A stretch of DNA of 64,000 bases from JAFASC01 sp034669505 (lineage in GTDB: Bacteria; Pseudomonadota; Alphaproteobacteria; Rhizobiales; Beijerinckiaceae), in the NCBI GenBank assembly GCA_034669505.1, contig JAXDNJ010000023.1, positions 7,386 through 71,385 of the forward strand. The letters run 5' to 3'. How positions within the stretch are numbered: position 1 is the stretch's first letter; each line of letters starts with the position of its first letter. Made by a program: the position numbers and the translations under genes. Positions 18,153 to 26,274 of this stretch are shown piece by piece. A model generated the notes under the pieces. The model saw nothing but the letters and a program-made list of their open reading frames with translations, was not told the DNA's origin and searched no databases.

Positions 18153-18659
18153 ATGAGCGAGCGCGCCGCCCTCTATACCGGCTCATTCGATCCGCTGACC
18201 AACGGTCACGTCGATGTGCTGCGCAACGCGGCTGCGATTTTCGATCGCATCGTCGTGGCGATCGGCGGCCATCCCGGCAAGACGCCGATGTTCTCGCCGC
18301 AGGAGCGGGCAGGCCTCGTCCGGGCGGCTTGCAAGGGACTGCTCGAGGCGGAGCACTGCGAGCTGGAGGTCGTGACCTTCTCGGGCTTGGCCGTTGGCGC
18401 GGCGCGCGAGCACGGCGCGGCTTTCCTGCTCCGTGGCCTCAGGGACGGGACCGACCTCGATTACGAGGCGCAGATGGCCGGCATGAACGCGACCATGGCG
18501 CCCGAAATTCGCACAATCTTCCTCATGTCGTCGCCTTCGGTTCGTCACATCACTGCGACATTGGTGCGCCAGATCGCTTCGCTCGGGGGCGACGTAACAA
18601 GCTTCGTGCCGAAAGAAGTGGCCGAAGCACTCAAGGGAAGGGCCGGAGTGCGCTCGTAA
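18153..18659 (+). CDS. coaD: Phosphopantetheine adenylyltransferase
   Basis: A 168-residue nucleotidyltransferase that adds AMP from ATP to 4'-phosphopantetheine, the penultimate step of coenzyme A synthesis. It has the family motif TGSFDPLTNGH (residues 9-19) with the catalytic His, LRGLRDGTDLDYE, and the C-terminal SSPSVRHITATLVRQIASLGGDV. The length is normal. It begins the coaD, cyclophilin, queA, tgt run downstream of gyrA. Confidence 0.94.
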   Translation: MSERAALYTGSFDPLTNGHVDVLRNAAAIFDRIVVAIGGHPGKTPMFSPQERAGLVRAACKGLLEAEHCELEVVTFSGLAVGAAREHGAAFLLRGLRDGTDLDYEAQMAGMNATMAPEIRTIFLMSSPSVRHITATLVRQIASLGGDVTSFVPKEVAEALKGRAGVRS

Positions 18660-18690
18660 TTCAGGCGAGCTCCGAGATGCAAGGTGTTGA

Positions 18691-19260
18691 ATGGACAATG
18701 AAGATCGGCGTCGATTTCTGTTGAGTCTGCCGGCTGTCGCTGCCGCGATCGCCGCCACGCGGCCTGTTGCGGCGCAAGGTTTGGACCCGCAGAACACGGT
18801 TTATCTCGATACCAAGGACGGCAGGATCACCATCCGCCTGCGGCCCGATCTCGCGCCAAAACACGTGGCGCAGATCAAGGCGCTAGTGAAGCAGCATTTC
18901 TACGACGGCATCGTCTTCCACCGGGTGATCGACGGCTTCATGGCGCAGACGGGCGACCCCACTGGCACGGGCACGGGCAAATCCAGCCTGCCGAACATCA
19001 AGGCAGAGTTTTCGAGCACGCCATTCAAGCGCGGCACCGTCGGCATGGCTCGCTCGCAGGAGCCGGATTCCGCCAATTCGCAGTTCTTCATCTGCTTCGA
19101 CGAGGCCTCGTCTCTCAATGGCAAGTACACGGTCATTGGCGAGGTCACATCGGGCATGGACATCGTCGACAAGATCAAGAAGGGATCGAGCGCCAACAAC
19201 GGCTCGGTGACCAACCCAGACAAGATCGTGAAGATGCGGCTCGCCTCCGACGCGGCGTAG
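18691..19260 (+). CDS. Exported peptidyl-prolyl cis-trans isomerase (cyclophilin)
   Basis: A 189-residue cyclophilin with an N-terminal export signal. The start, MDNEDRRRFLLSLPAVAAAIA, has an RRxFL pattern compatible with Tat export and an Ala-x-Ala cleavage region near residue 28. The domain has FHRVIDGFMAQTGDP with the catalytic Arg and NSQFFICF. It catalyses proline isomerisation during protein folding, here probably in the periplasm. A cytoplasmic paralogue follows at 19501, separated by a palindromic repeat block. Confidence 0.88.
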   Translation: MDNEDRRRFLLSLPAVAAAIAATRPVAAQGLDPQNTVYLDTKDGRITIRLRPDLAPKHVAQIKALVKQHFYDGIVFHRVIDGFMAQTGDPTGTGTGKSSLPNIKAEFSSTPFKRGTVGMARSQEPDSANSQFFICFDEASSLNGKYTVIGEVTSGMDIVDKIKKGSSANNGSVTNPDKIVKMRLASDAA

Positions 19261-19288
19261 ACGTTTTGCATCGGCGATGCCGCGCATG

Positions 19289-19444
19289 CCTTCCCCCTTG
19301 ACGGGGGAAGGTGTCATTGCGAAGCAATGACGGATGAGGGTGAGGCAAATGCACCCCTCATCCGAGCTTCGCTGACGCAGTCAAGTGTTCGCAGACTGCG
19401 TAAACTTGTCTGCCAAGCCCACCTTCTCCCGCAAGCGGAGAAGG
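19289..19444. repeat. Mosaic of five short palindromes (dispersed repeat, copy 1)
   Basis: Five hairpin-forming units lie in series: about 19289-19311 (CCTTCCCCC/GGGGGAAGG), 19313-19331 (GTCATTGC/GCAATGAC), 19332-19362 (GGATGAGGGTG/CACCCCTCATCC), 19375-19401 (ACGCAGT/ACTGCGT) and 19422-19444 (CCTTCTCC/GGAGAAGG). The 55 bases at 19357-19411 recur at 52433-52487 with only two differences. The block lies between two cyclophilin genes. Confidence 0.85.
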
Positions 19445-19500
19445 GGCGCCTGCATCGACGCCTGCGCTTACCTGGATAATCCCGAGGAGTTTACATCTTC

Positions 19501-19956
19501 ATGCCCGATACCGGAAACACATTGACGCTCGAGACGACCAAAGGTCCGGTCGTCATCGAGATGCGTCCCGACCTCGCGCCGAAACATGTCGAGCACATCA
19601 AGAAGCTTGTCGGCGAAGGCTTTTATGACGGCGTCGTTTTTCACCGTGTGATCGAAGGTTTTATGGCGCAGACCGGCTGCCCGCATGGCACCGGCAGCGG
19701 CGGCTCGAAATATCCGAACCTGAAGCAAGAATTCAATGCTGAGCCGCATGTGCGCGGCACGGTGTCAATGGCGCGCGCGCAGAGCCCTGATTCGGCAAAT
19801 TCGCAATTCTTCATCTGCTTTGGCGACGCGCGGTTTCTCGACAAGCAATATACCGCCTGGGGAAAGGTCATCTCGGGCATGGAGAATGTCGACAAGATCA
19901 AGCGCGGCGAGCCGGTGCGTGATCCCGACAAGATCGTGTCCGCCAAGGTGAGCTGA
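19501..19956 (+). CDS. ppiB: Cytoplasmic peptidyl-prolyl cis-trans isomerase (cyclophilin)
   Basis: A 151-residue single-domain cyclophilin without a signal peptide. It has FHRVIEGFMAQTGCPHGTGSGG with the catalytic Arg and NSQFFICFGDARFLDKQYTAWG, the active-site strands. It speeds cis/trans isomerisation of peptidyl-proline bonds in newly made proteins. It is about half identical to the exported cyclophilin just upstream, so the pair looks like a duplication with different targeting. queA follows after about 20 bases. Confidence 0.9.
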   Translation: MPDTGNTLTLETTKGPVVIEMRPDLAPKHVEHIKKLVGEGFYDGVVFHRVIEGFMAQTGCPHGTGSGGSKYPNLKQEFNAEPHVRGTVSMARAQSPDSANSQFFICFGDARFLDKQYTAWGKVISGMENVDKIKRGEPVRDPDKIVSAKVS

Positions 19957-19977
19957 CGCCGCCGTCGCGCGACGGCA

Positions 19978-21051
19978 ATGCGTGTCGATCTCTTCGACTT
20001 CGATCTCCCGGAAGAGCGGATCGCGCTGCGGCCGGTCGTTCCCCGCGACGCGGCGCGGCTGCTCGTTATCAACGCAAAGACGAACAGCTTCGAAGACCGT
20101 TCAATCCGCGATCTGCCCGATCTGTTGCGGCCGCAAGATGCGCTCGTCGTCAACGACACGCGTGTCATTCCGGCGCGGCTCGATGGCATTCGCGTGCGCG
20201 GCGACTCCGTCGCGCAGATAGAAGTCACGCTGCACGCGCGCGAGAACGACAATACGTGGCGCGCCTTCGCGCGTCCGGCGAAGCGGCTCGCCATCGGGGA
20301 GCGCGTTCGCTTCGGCGAGACCTCCGAAAGCATGGCCTGCCTACTCGCGGCGCTCGACGCGACGGTGATTGCGAAGGACGACGGCGGCGAGGTTACGCTC
20401 GCCTTCGATCTGACCGGCCCCGCGCTTGATGAGGCAATCGCGGGGCTCGGGCAGATGCCGCTGCCGCCCTACATCGCTTCCCGCCGTTCAACGGATGCGC
20501 AGGACGAGCGCGATTATCAGACGATGTTTGCCGAACAGGCCGGGGCCGTGGCGGCGCCTACCGCGGGGCTGCATTTCACGCCGGAGCTGATGACCGCGGT
20601 CGAAGTACGGGGAATCGCACTACACCGCCTCACTCTGCATGTCGGCGCCGGCACGTTCCTGCCGGTGAAAGTGGAGGATGCCAGCGATCACCGCATGCAT
20701 GCGGAATCCGGAATGCTGTCAGCGCAAACAGCCGATGCGCTCAATGCCACGCGCGCAAAGGGCGGCCGCATTGTTGCGGTCGGCACGACCGCGCTGCGTC
20801 TGCTTGAATCGGCCGCCGACGAAAGCGGCGCGCTGCATGCCTTCTCTGGCGAGACGTCCATTTTCATAGAGCCGGGTTATCGCTTCCGCGCCGTCGATGC
20901 GCTTGTCACCAACTTCCATCTGCCGCGCTCGAGTCTGTTCATGCTTGTCTCCGCTTTCGCAGGCCTCGATCTGATGAAGCGCGCCTACGCGCATGCGATT
21001 GAGCAAAAATACCGCTTCTACTCCTACGGCGACGCCTGTCTCCTGCTGTGA
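19978..21051 (+). CDS. queA: S-adenosylmethionine:tRNA ribosyltransferase-isomerase
   Basis: A 357-residue enzyme that transfers and rearranges the ribosyl part of S-adenosylmethionine onto preQ1 in tRNA, giving epoxyqueuosine. Family features are the start MRVDLFDFDLPEERIALRP, VVNDTRVIPARL, YQTMFAEQAGAVAAPTAGLH, and the C-terminal TNFHLPRSSLFMLVSAFAG. The stop overlaps the tgt start, so the two queuosine genes are coupled. Confidence 0.94.
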   Translation: MRVDLFDFDLPEERIALRPVVPRDAARLLVINAKTNSFEDRSIRDLPDLLRPQDALVVNDTRVIPARLDGIRVRGDSVAQIEVTLHARENDNTWRAFARPAKRLAIGERVRFGETSESMACLLAALDATVIAKDDGGEVTLAFDLTGPALDEAIAGLGQMPLPPYIASRRSTDAQDERDYQTMFAEQAGAVAAPTAGLHFTPELMTAVEVRGIALHRLTLHVGAGTFLPVKVEDASDHRMHAESGMLSAQTADALNATRAKGGRIVAVGTTALRLLESAADESGALHAFSGETSIFIEPGYRFRAVDALVTNFHLPRSSLFMLVSAFAGLDLMKRAYAHAIEQKYRFYSYGDACLLL

Positions 21052-22169
21052 TGAGCGACAGCTTTTCATTTCGGGTGAGCGGGACAGACGGCGCGGCGCG
21101 CACCGGCGAGATTTCGACGCCGCGCGGAGTAATCCCCACGCCCGCTTTCATGCCGGTCGGCACGGCCGGCACCGTGAAAGCGATGTATGCCGATCAGGTG
21201 CATGCGCTCGGCAGCGACGTCGTGCTCGCCAACACCTATCATCTGATGCTGCGTCCGGGCGCCGAGCGCGTCGCCGAACTCGGCGGGCTGCACAAATTCA
21301 TGCAATGGCCCTATCCGATTCTCACCGATTCCGGCGGCTTTCAAGTGATGTCGCTCGCCAAACTGCGCAAGCTGGATGAGAGCGGCGTCACGTTCCAATC
21401 GCACATCGACGGCTCGACGCATGTTTTGACGCCCGAGCGCTCGATGGAAATCCAGCGGCTGCTCGGTTCCGATATCCAGATGCAGCTCGACGAATGCGTG
21501 AAATTGCCATGTGCGTCTGTCGAAGCCGAGCGCGCGATGCGCTTGTCGCTGCGCTGGGCCGAACGCTCGAAAACCGCTTTCGGCAAACAGCGGGGCAGGG
21601 CGGTCTTCGGCATCGTGCAGGGCGGTGCGGACGAAGCGCTTCGTATCGAGAGCGCCCGCGCTCTCGTGGACATGGATTTTCACGGGTATGCGATCGGCGG
21701 ACTTGCGGTCGGCGAGCCGCAGAATGTCATGCTGAACATGATCGAAACCGTCGTTCCGCATCTGCCCGCAAACAAGCCGCGCTACCTGATGGGCGTGGGT
21801 ACACCGGATGATATCGTGGAAGCCGTCTCGCGCGGCGTCGACATGTTCGATTGCGTGATACCGACGCGCGGCGGCCGGCACGGGCTCGCGTTTACGCGGT
21901 TCGGCCGCGTCAATCTGCGCAATGCGAAGCACGCCGACGATCCAGCGCCTCTCGATCCCGAGTCCTCGTGCCCAGCTTCACGCGATTATTCGCGTGCCTA
22001 TCTGCATCACCTCATCAGATCGGGTGAAATCCTCGGCATGATGCTGCTGACCTGGAACAATCTTGCCCATTATCAGGAACTGATGGCCGGCTTGCGGGCC
22101 GCAATTGCCGCGGAGCGGCTCGGCGATTTTCGCGAGGAAGTGAAAGCCGCTTGGGCGAGCGAACGCTGA
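21051..22169 (+). CDS. tgt: Queuine/preQ1 tRNA-ribosyltransferase with degraded zinc site
   Basis: A 372-residue enzyme that swaps guanine 34 for preQ1 in Asp, Asn, His and Tyr tRNAs. The catalytic Asp residues are Asp93 (LTDSGGFQVMS) and Asp267 (MFDCVIPTR), both intact. In the usual zinc site (CxCx2C and a later His), the sequence is ESSCPASRDYSRAYLHHL: the first and third Cys are Ser305 and Ser310, only Cys307 remains, and the late His is Asn336. The ATG at 21051 overlaps the queA stop; a GTG just before it would add one residue. It forms a queuosine operon with queA. Confidence 0.92.
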   Translation: MSDSFSFRVSGTDGAARTGEISTPRGVIPTPAFMPVGTAGTVKAMYADQVHALGSDVVLANTYHLMLRPGAERVAELGGLHKFMQWPYPILTDSGGFQVMSLAKLRKLDESGVTFQSHIDGSTHVLTPERSMEIQRLLGSDIQMQLDECVKLPCASVEAERAMRLSLRWAERSKTAFGKQRGRAVFGIVQGGADEALRIESARALVDMDFHGYAIGGLAVGEPQNVMLNMIETVVPHLPANKPRYLMGVGTPDDIVEAVSRGVDMFDCVIPTRGGRHGLAFTRFGRVNLRNAKHADDPAPLDPESSCPASRDYSRAYLHHLIRSGEILGMMLLTWNNLAHYQELMAGLRAAIAAERLGDFREEVKAAWASER

Positions 22170-22171
22170 TT

Positions 22172-22213
22172 AAAAAAGAAAGAGCGGGGTGGGCCATTGG
22201 CCATCCCCGCTCT
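22172..22213 (-). terminator. Rho-independent terminator
   Basis: On the minus strand, AGAGCGGGG (213-205 side) pairs with CCCCGCTCT through an inner GGCC/GGCC extension, followed directly by TTTCTTTTTT. On the plus strand there is no T-run after the hairpin, so the terminator serves leftward transcription; it may also stabilise the 3' end of tgt mRNA. Confidence 0.8.
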
Positions 22214-22400
22214 TCGGCACCGTCCCTGACCGACATTCTACCCTGCTGCCGTTCCGGCAAGCGACGCTAACCCGCGTCTTCGGATAGATCCCGGCGTCCT
22301 CCCAGACTTGGACTGCAGCTACTACGGCACTTAAGGCCGCGGCCCCTTTTCGGAAAGCCCGCGAACCTAACTTAGGTGAAGTACCTTGTCACGTGAAATC
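22172..22400 (-). ncRNA. Putative structured small RNA ending in an intrinsic terminator
   Basis: No coding frame is credible between tgt and proS. Read on the minus strand, the stretch from about 22400 to 22214 contains several local stems, among them CCTA/TAGG, GTCC/GGAC, GACGC/GCGTC and GCCG/CGGC, and ends at a strong terminator with a T-run. This indicates a transcript of about 200 bases running towards tgt. The family is not recognised: it does not show the conserved loop of SRP RNA, the tag frame of tmRNA or RNase P motifs; 6S RNA is possible but unproven. The 5' end is a guess. Confidence 0.45.
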
Positions 22401-22547
22401 AGAGCAGTTTGACGCAATTTCCGGCGTTATTGCCCAAAAGTATAGCCCGGCCGTACGACTAGCACGCAGCTTGTCTTTTGCGTCTCATTACGTTTGTTAG
22501 CTGCGCAAATCGCCTTTCCGCGGATTCGCCTAAATTTCGGACAGCTA

Positions 22548-23870
22548 ATGCGCCTTAGCCGTTACTTCCTGCCGATCCTGCGCGAAACGCCCAAAGAGGC
22601 GGAGATTGTCTCGCATCGGCTGATGCTGCGCGCCGGCATGATTCGGCAGGAAGCGGCCGGCATCTATGCCTGGCTGCCGCTCGGCCTCCGGGTGCTGAAG
22701 AAGATCAGCGACATCGTGAGGGAAGAACAAGACCGCGCCGGCGCAATCGAGCTTCTGATGCCGACCATTCAATCGGCCGAACTCTGGCGCGAATCGAACC
22801 GCTACGAGGCCTATGGCAAGGAGATGCTGCGCATCACCGACCGTCACGAGCGCGACATGCTGTTCGGCCCAACCAACGAGGAGATGATCACCGAGATTTT
22901 CCGCTCCTATGTACGGTCGTATAAGGACCTGCCGCTCAACCTCTACCATATACAGTGGAAGTTCCGCGACGAGGTGCGGCCCCGCTTCGGCGTCATGCGC
23001 TCGCGCGAATTCCTGATGAAGGACGCCTACTCCTTCGATCTCGACCAGAAGGGCGCCGAGCATTCCTACAACAAGATGTTCGTCGCCTATCTCCGCACCT
23101 TCGCCCGGATGGGGCTGACCGCGATCCCTATGGCGGCCGAGTCGGGGCCGATCGGCGGCAATTTGAGCCATGAATTCATTATCTTGGCCGAGACGGGCGA
23201 GAGCGAGGTGTTCTGCCATCGCGACTATCTCGGCTTCGAGACGCCGCCGCCGACGATCGATTTCGACGATGAAGCGGCTTTGGCGGCCAGGGTTGCCAAA
23301 TGGACGTCGCTCTATGCGGCGACGTCAGAAATGCATCAGGCTGGAGACTTTGAGAAAGTCCCCGAGGAGGCGCGGGTCTCCGCCCGCGGCATCGAGGTTG
23401 GCCATATTTTTTACTTCGGCACCAAGTATTCTGAGCCGATGCGCGCAGTCGTGAACGGGGCCGACGGCAAGGAGATTCCGGTCCATATGGGCTCATACGG
23501 GATTGGCCCGTCACGGCTCGCCGCGGCGATCATCGAGGCGAGCCACGATGAGAACGGCATCATCTGGCCGGACTCGGTGGCGCCGTTCCATGTCGGCATC
23601 GCCAACCTGAAGGTGGGGGACGCGGCCAGCGACGCTGCCTGCGCCGATCTCTACGAGAAGCTCGAACGCGCCGGCCGCGAGGTCCTCTACGACGATCGCG
23701 ACGAGCGTCCCGGCGCGAAATTCGCCACGCTCGACCTGATTGGTCTGCCCTGGCAGATCATCGTCGGCCCCAAAGGGCTGATGGAGGAGAAGGTGGAGGT
23801 GAAGAACCGCAAAAGCGGCGAGCGTCACATGCTCTCGGCCGACGATGCCGTCCAGCGTATCACCGGATAG
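22548..23870 (+). CDS. proS: Prolyl-tRNA synthetase (short, alphaproteobacterial type)
   Basis: A 440-residue class II aminoacyl-tRNA synthetase that charges tRNA-Pro. Class II motifs are visible: YEAYGKEMLRITDRHERDML, the motif 2 region FRDEVRPRFGVMRSREFLMKD and the late GSYGIGPSRLAAAIIEA. The length is that of the alphaproteobacterial form without the editing insertion found in the roughly 570-residue enzymes. The ATG at 22548 gives the family N-terminus MRLSRYFLPILRETP; the frame is open 18 codons upstream. lolC follows after six bases. Confidence 0.94.
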   Translation: MRLSRYFLPILRETPKEAEIVSHRLMLRAGMIRQEAAGIYAWLPLGLRVLKKISDIVREEQDRAGAIELLMPTIQSAELWRESNRYEAYGKEMLRITDRHERDMLFGPTNEEMITEIFRSYVRSYKDLPLNLYHIQWKFRDEVRPRFGVMRSREFLMKDAYSFDLDQKGAEHSYNKMFVAYLRTFARMGLTAIPMAAESGPIGGNLSHEFIILAETGESEVFCHRDYLGFETPPPTIDFDDEAALAARVAKWTSLYAATSEMHQAGDFEKVPEEARVSARGIEVGHIFYFGTKYSEPMRAVVNGADGKEIPVHMGSYGIGPSRLAAAIIEASHDENGIIWPDSVAPFHVGIANLKVGDAASDAACADLYEKLERAGREVLYDDRDERPGAKFATLDLIGLPWQIIVGPKGLMEEKVEVKNRKSGERHMLSADDAVQRITG

Positions 23871-23876
23871 CCGGCG

Positions 23877-25181
23877 ATGAGCGCCACCACCGCCATACAG
23901 GATGTCGGGCTTCGGCCCGAGCCGACCCGCACGCGGGCGTTCGCGCCGTTCGAATGGATGCTCGCCTGGCGCTATCTGCGCGCGCGGCGATCCGGCGGGT
24001 TCGTCTCTGTCATCGCGGCGCTGTCGTTTCTCGGAATTGCGCTTGGGGTGGCGACCCTGATCGTGGTCATGTCGGTGATGAACGGCTTCCATAAGGAGCT
24101 GCTCGACAAGATCGTCGGCATCAACGGCCATCTCTTTGTGCAAGCGGCCGATCCGCCGTTTTCGGATTACAAGGATATCGTGAAGCGCATGTCCGCCGTG
24201 CCCGGTGTGACACTCGCGATTCCGATGCTTGAAGGCGCTGCAGGCGTGTCCTCGCCTTACAACCAAGCGGGTGCGCTGCTCCGCGGCGTTCGCGAGGTGG
24301 ACCTCAAGCGGCTCCCCGGGATTGCCGGCAATATTCGTGCCGGCACGCTCGACGGATTCGATTCAGGCGCCGGCGTCGCCATCGGCCAGCGCATGGCCGA
24401 GAATTTAAGCCTGCGCGTCGGCGACACGATCACGCTGCTCTCCGCAAAGGGCGCGAACACGCCATTTGGCATCGCGCCGCGGATCAAGGCCTATCCTGTT
24501 GTCGCCATCTTCCAGATCGGCATGTCGGAATTCGACGGCGTGTTCGTCTACATGCCGCTTGCCGACGCGCAAAGTTTCTTCAACAAAGATGACGACGTCA
24601 GCGTCGTCGAAGCCTTCATCTCCGATCCCGATCGGGTCGATAGCATTCGTGCAAAGATCGATAATGTCATGCCGCGCCCGATGCTGATGACTGATTGGCG
24701 CCAACGCAACAAAACTTTCTTCGATGCGCTCAACGTCGAGCGCAACGTCATGTTCATCATTCTGACGCTGATCGTGCTCGTCGCCGCTTTGAACGTCATC
24801 TCCGGCCAGATCATGCTGGTGAAAGACAAGGGCAGGGCGATCGCGATCCTGCGCACGATGGGCGCGACGCGCGGCGCGGTGATGCGCATCTTCCTCATGA
24901 ATGGCGCGTCCATCGGCATTGCCGGTACGGGCGTCGGCTTTCTGCTTGGCTTGCTGGTTGCGAAGAATGTCGAGACGATCCGCCTCGTGCTGAACCGCCT
25001 CCTGCACGCCAACCTCTTTCCGGCGGAACTCTATTTCCTGTCCCGGCTGCCGTCTGTGATCGACCCGCGCGACGTTGCGCTCGTCATCCTGACGACGCTG
25101 GTCCTGACGGTGGTGGCTACGATCTATCCATCGTGGCGCGCGGCGCGGATCGATCCCGTCGAGGCGCTCCGCTACGAATGA
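23877..25181 (+). CDS. lolC: Lipoprotein-releasing system permease (LolC/E family)
   Basis: A 434-residue permease with four membrane segments in the MacB/FtsX layout: one near residues 45-75 (SVIAALSFLGIALGVATLIV), a large periplasmic domain, then three near the C-terminus. With LolD it extracts outer-membrane lipoproteins from the inner membrane and hands them to LolA. Only one permease gene is present, as is usual in Alphaproteobacteria. It lies between proS and lolD; the stop overlaps the lolD ATG by four bases. Confidence 0.9.
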   Translation: MSATTAIQDVGLRPEPTRTRAFAPFEWMLAWRYLRARRSGGFVSVIAALSFLGIALGVATLIVVMSVMNGFHKELLDKIVGINGHLFVQAADPPFSDYKDIVKRMSAVPGVTLAIPMLEGAAGVSSPYNQAGALLRGVREVDLKRLPGIAGNIRAGTLDGFDSGAGVAIGQRMAENLSLRVGDTITLLSAKGANTPFGIAPRIKAYPVVAIFQIGMSEFDGVFVYMPLADAQSFFNKDDDVSVVEAFISDPDRVDSIRAKIDNVMPRPMLMTDWRQRNKTFFDALNVERNVMFIILTLIVLVAALNVISGQIMLVKDKGRAIAILRTMGATRGAVMRIFLMNGASIGIAGTGVGFLLGLLVAKNVETIRLVLNRLLHANLFPAELYFLSRLPSVIDPRDVALVILTTLVLTVVATIYPSWRAARIDPVEALRYE

Positions 25182-25861
25182 GCGCGCCGGCTCTAAGGCT
25201 CTCAAATGTCGAGCGGCGCTATCAACAGGGCGAGATCCGACTCGACATCCTCTCCGGCGCCGATATCGCCATCTGGCCGGGCGAAGCCGTGGCGCTGGTT
25301 GCGCCCTCCGGCGCCGGCAAGTCTACCCTCTTGCACGTCGCGGGCCTGCTCGAAAAACCTGACCGCGGCGAGATTTTCATCGAGGGGCAGAAGACGGCCT
25401 CGATGTCCGACGATGCGCGCACCGCGCTCAGGCGGTTGACCATCGGCTTCGTCTATCAGTTTCATCATTTGCTGCCGGAATTCTCCGCCGAGGAGAACGT
25501 TATTCTGCCGCAGATGATCCGCGGCCTCGGCCGCGAAGAGGCGCGACGGCGGGCGGCCGAGCTTCTCGACTATCTGGGGCTTCTCGCCCGGCGGACTCAC
25601 CGCCCGGCTGAGCTGTCGGGCGGCGAGCAGCAGCGCGTCGCCATCGCCCGCGCCGTCGCTAACGCGCCGCGGATCCTGCTTGCCGACGAGCCAACTGGCA
25701 ATCTCGATCCACACACGGCCGAGCACGTCTTCGATGCCATGATGGCGCTGGTCCGCGCGACACGGCTTGGCGCCCTGGTCGCGACTCACAATATGGGGCT
25801 TGCCGCGCGCATGGACCGCCGCGTCACGCTGCGCGACGGCAAGGTGGTCGAGCTTGCTTGA
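25178..25861 (+). CDS. lolD: Lipoprotein-releasing system ATP-binding protein
   Basis: A 227-residue ABC ATPase. Walker A is APSGAGKST (42-50), with Ala in place of the first Gly of the textbook motif; the signature LSGGEQQ is at 146-152 and Walker B ILLADEP at 166-172. It powers lipoprotein release with the LolC permease. The ATG at 25178 overlaps the lolC stop; the frame is open far upstream inside lolC, which is a shadow. In related genomes dnaE follows; here a convergent PilZ gene follows after two bases. Confidence 0.93.
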   Translation: MSAPALRLSNVERRYQQGEIRLDILSGADIAIWPGEAVALVAPSGAGKSTLLHVAGLLEKPDRGEIFIEGQKTASMSDDARTALRRLTIGFVYQFHHLLPEFSAEENVILPQMIRGLGREEARRRAAELLDYLGLLARRTHRPAELSGGEQQRVAIARAVANAPRILLADEPTGNLDPHTAEHVFDAMMALVRATRLGALVATHNMGLAARMDRRVTLRDGKVVELA

Positions 25862-25863
25862 GT

Positions 25864-26274
25864 TCAGGCCGCGAACGAGGGCAGCTGGCCGAGTTCCTGC
25901 AACCGCTCGGTAAGTAGCCGGAGCTGCCTCCGCAGCTCGGCATTCTCCCGTTCCAGCCGCGGCAGTTCTCCCTCCGCTCGCATCGGTTCGGCATTGGCCG
26001 GGACGAAGGCCACCCCGATCATGCCCTGGCCGCGCCAGACAAGCCGCGTGCGGTAGGTGCGCCCTTTGTGCGGCACTTCGAGGTCGAACTCGCCCGGAAC
26101 GGAGAGGCTCTCGGCGATTTCGAGCCGCATTCCGTGTGCCGAGACGTTGCGGATCAGGCACTCGATCGTCGAGCTGCCGCCGTTGAAGAGAATTCGGGCG
26201 CGGAGCAGGCTCTTCAGGCGTTCGGATCGGCGGGCTTCCGTCATGGGCATTCGCAGGATCGAGGAACGCGCCAT
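25864..26274 (-). CDS. PilZ domain protein with C-terminal coiled coil
   Basis: A 136-residue protein. Both parts of the c-di-GMP binding signature are present: RRSER near residue 15 (RxxxR) and NVSAHG near residue 43 (NxSxxG). After the beta-barrel (to about residue 92) comes a charged helix, LERENAELRRQLRLLTERLQ, likely a coiled coil for dimerisation. It is expected to be a cytoplasmic c-di-GMP effector, with the target unknown. The start could also be the Met at residue 9 or 11. It is convergent with lolD. Confidence 0.85.
   Translation of the reverse strand: MARSSILRMPMTEARRSERLKSLLRARILFNGGSSTIECLIRNVSAHGMRLEIAESLSVPGEFDLEVPHKGRTYRTRLVWRGQGMIGVAFVPANAEPMRAEGELPRLERENAELRRQLRLLTERLQELGQLPSFAA

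Noticed and set aside
22200..22400. SRP RNA, tmRNA or RNase P RNA
   Set aside because: A GCCGGAAC...GGCAGCAG string recalls the SRP loop, but the GTCAGG context and tetraloop arrangement do not fit; no tag frame for tmRNA and no RNase P core motif.
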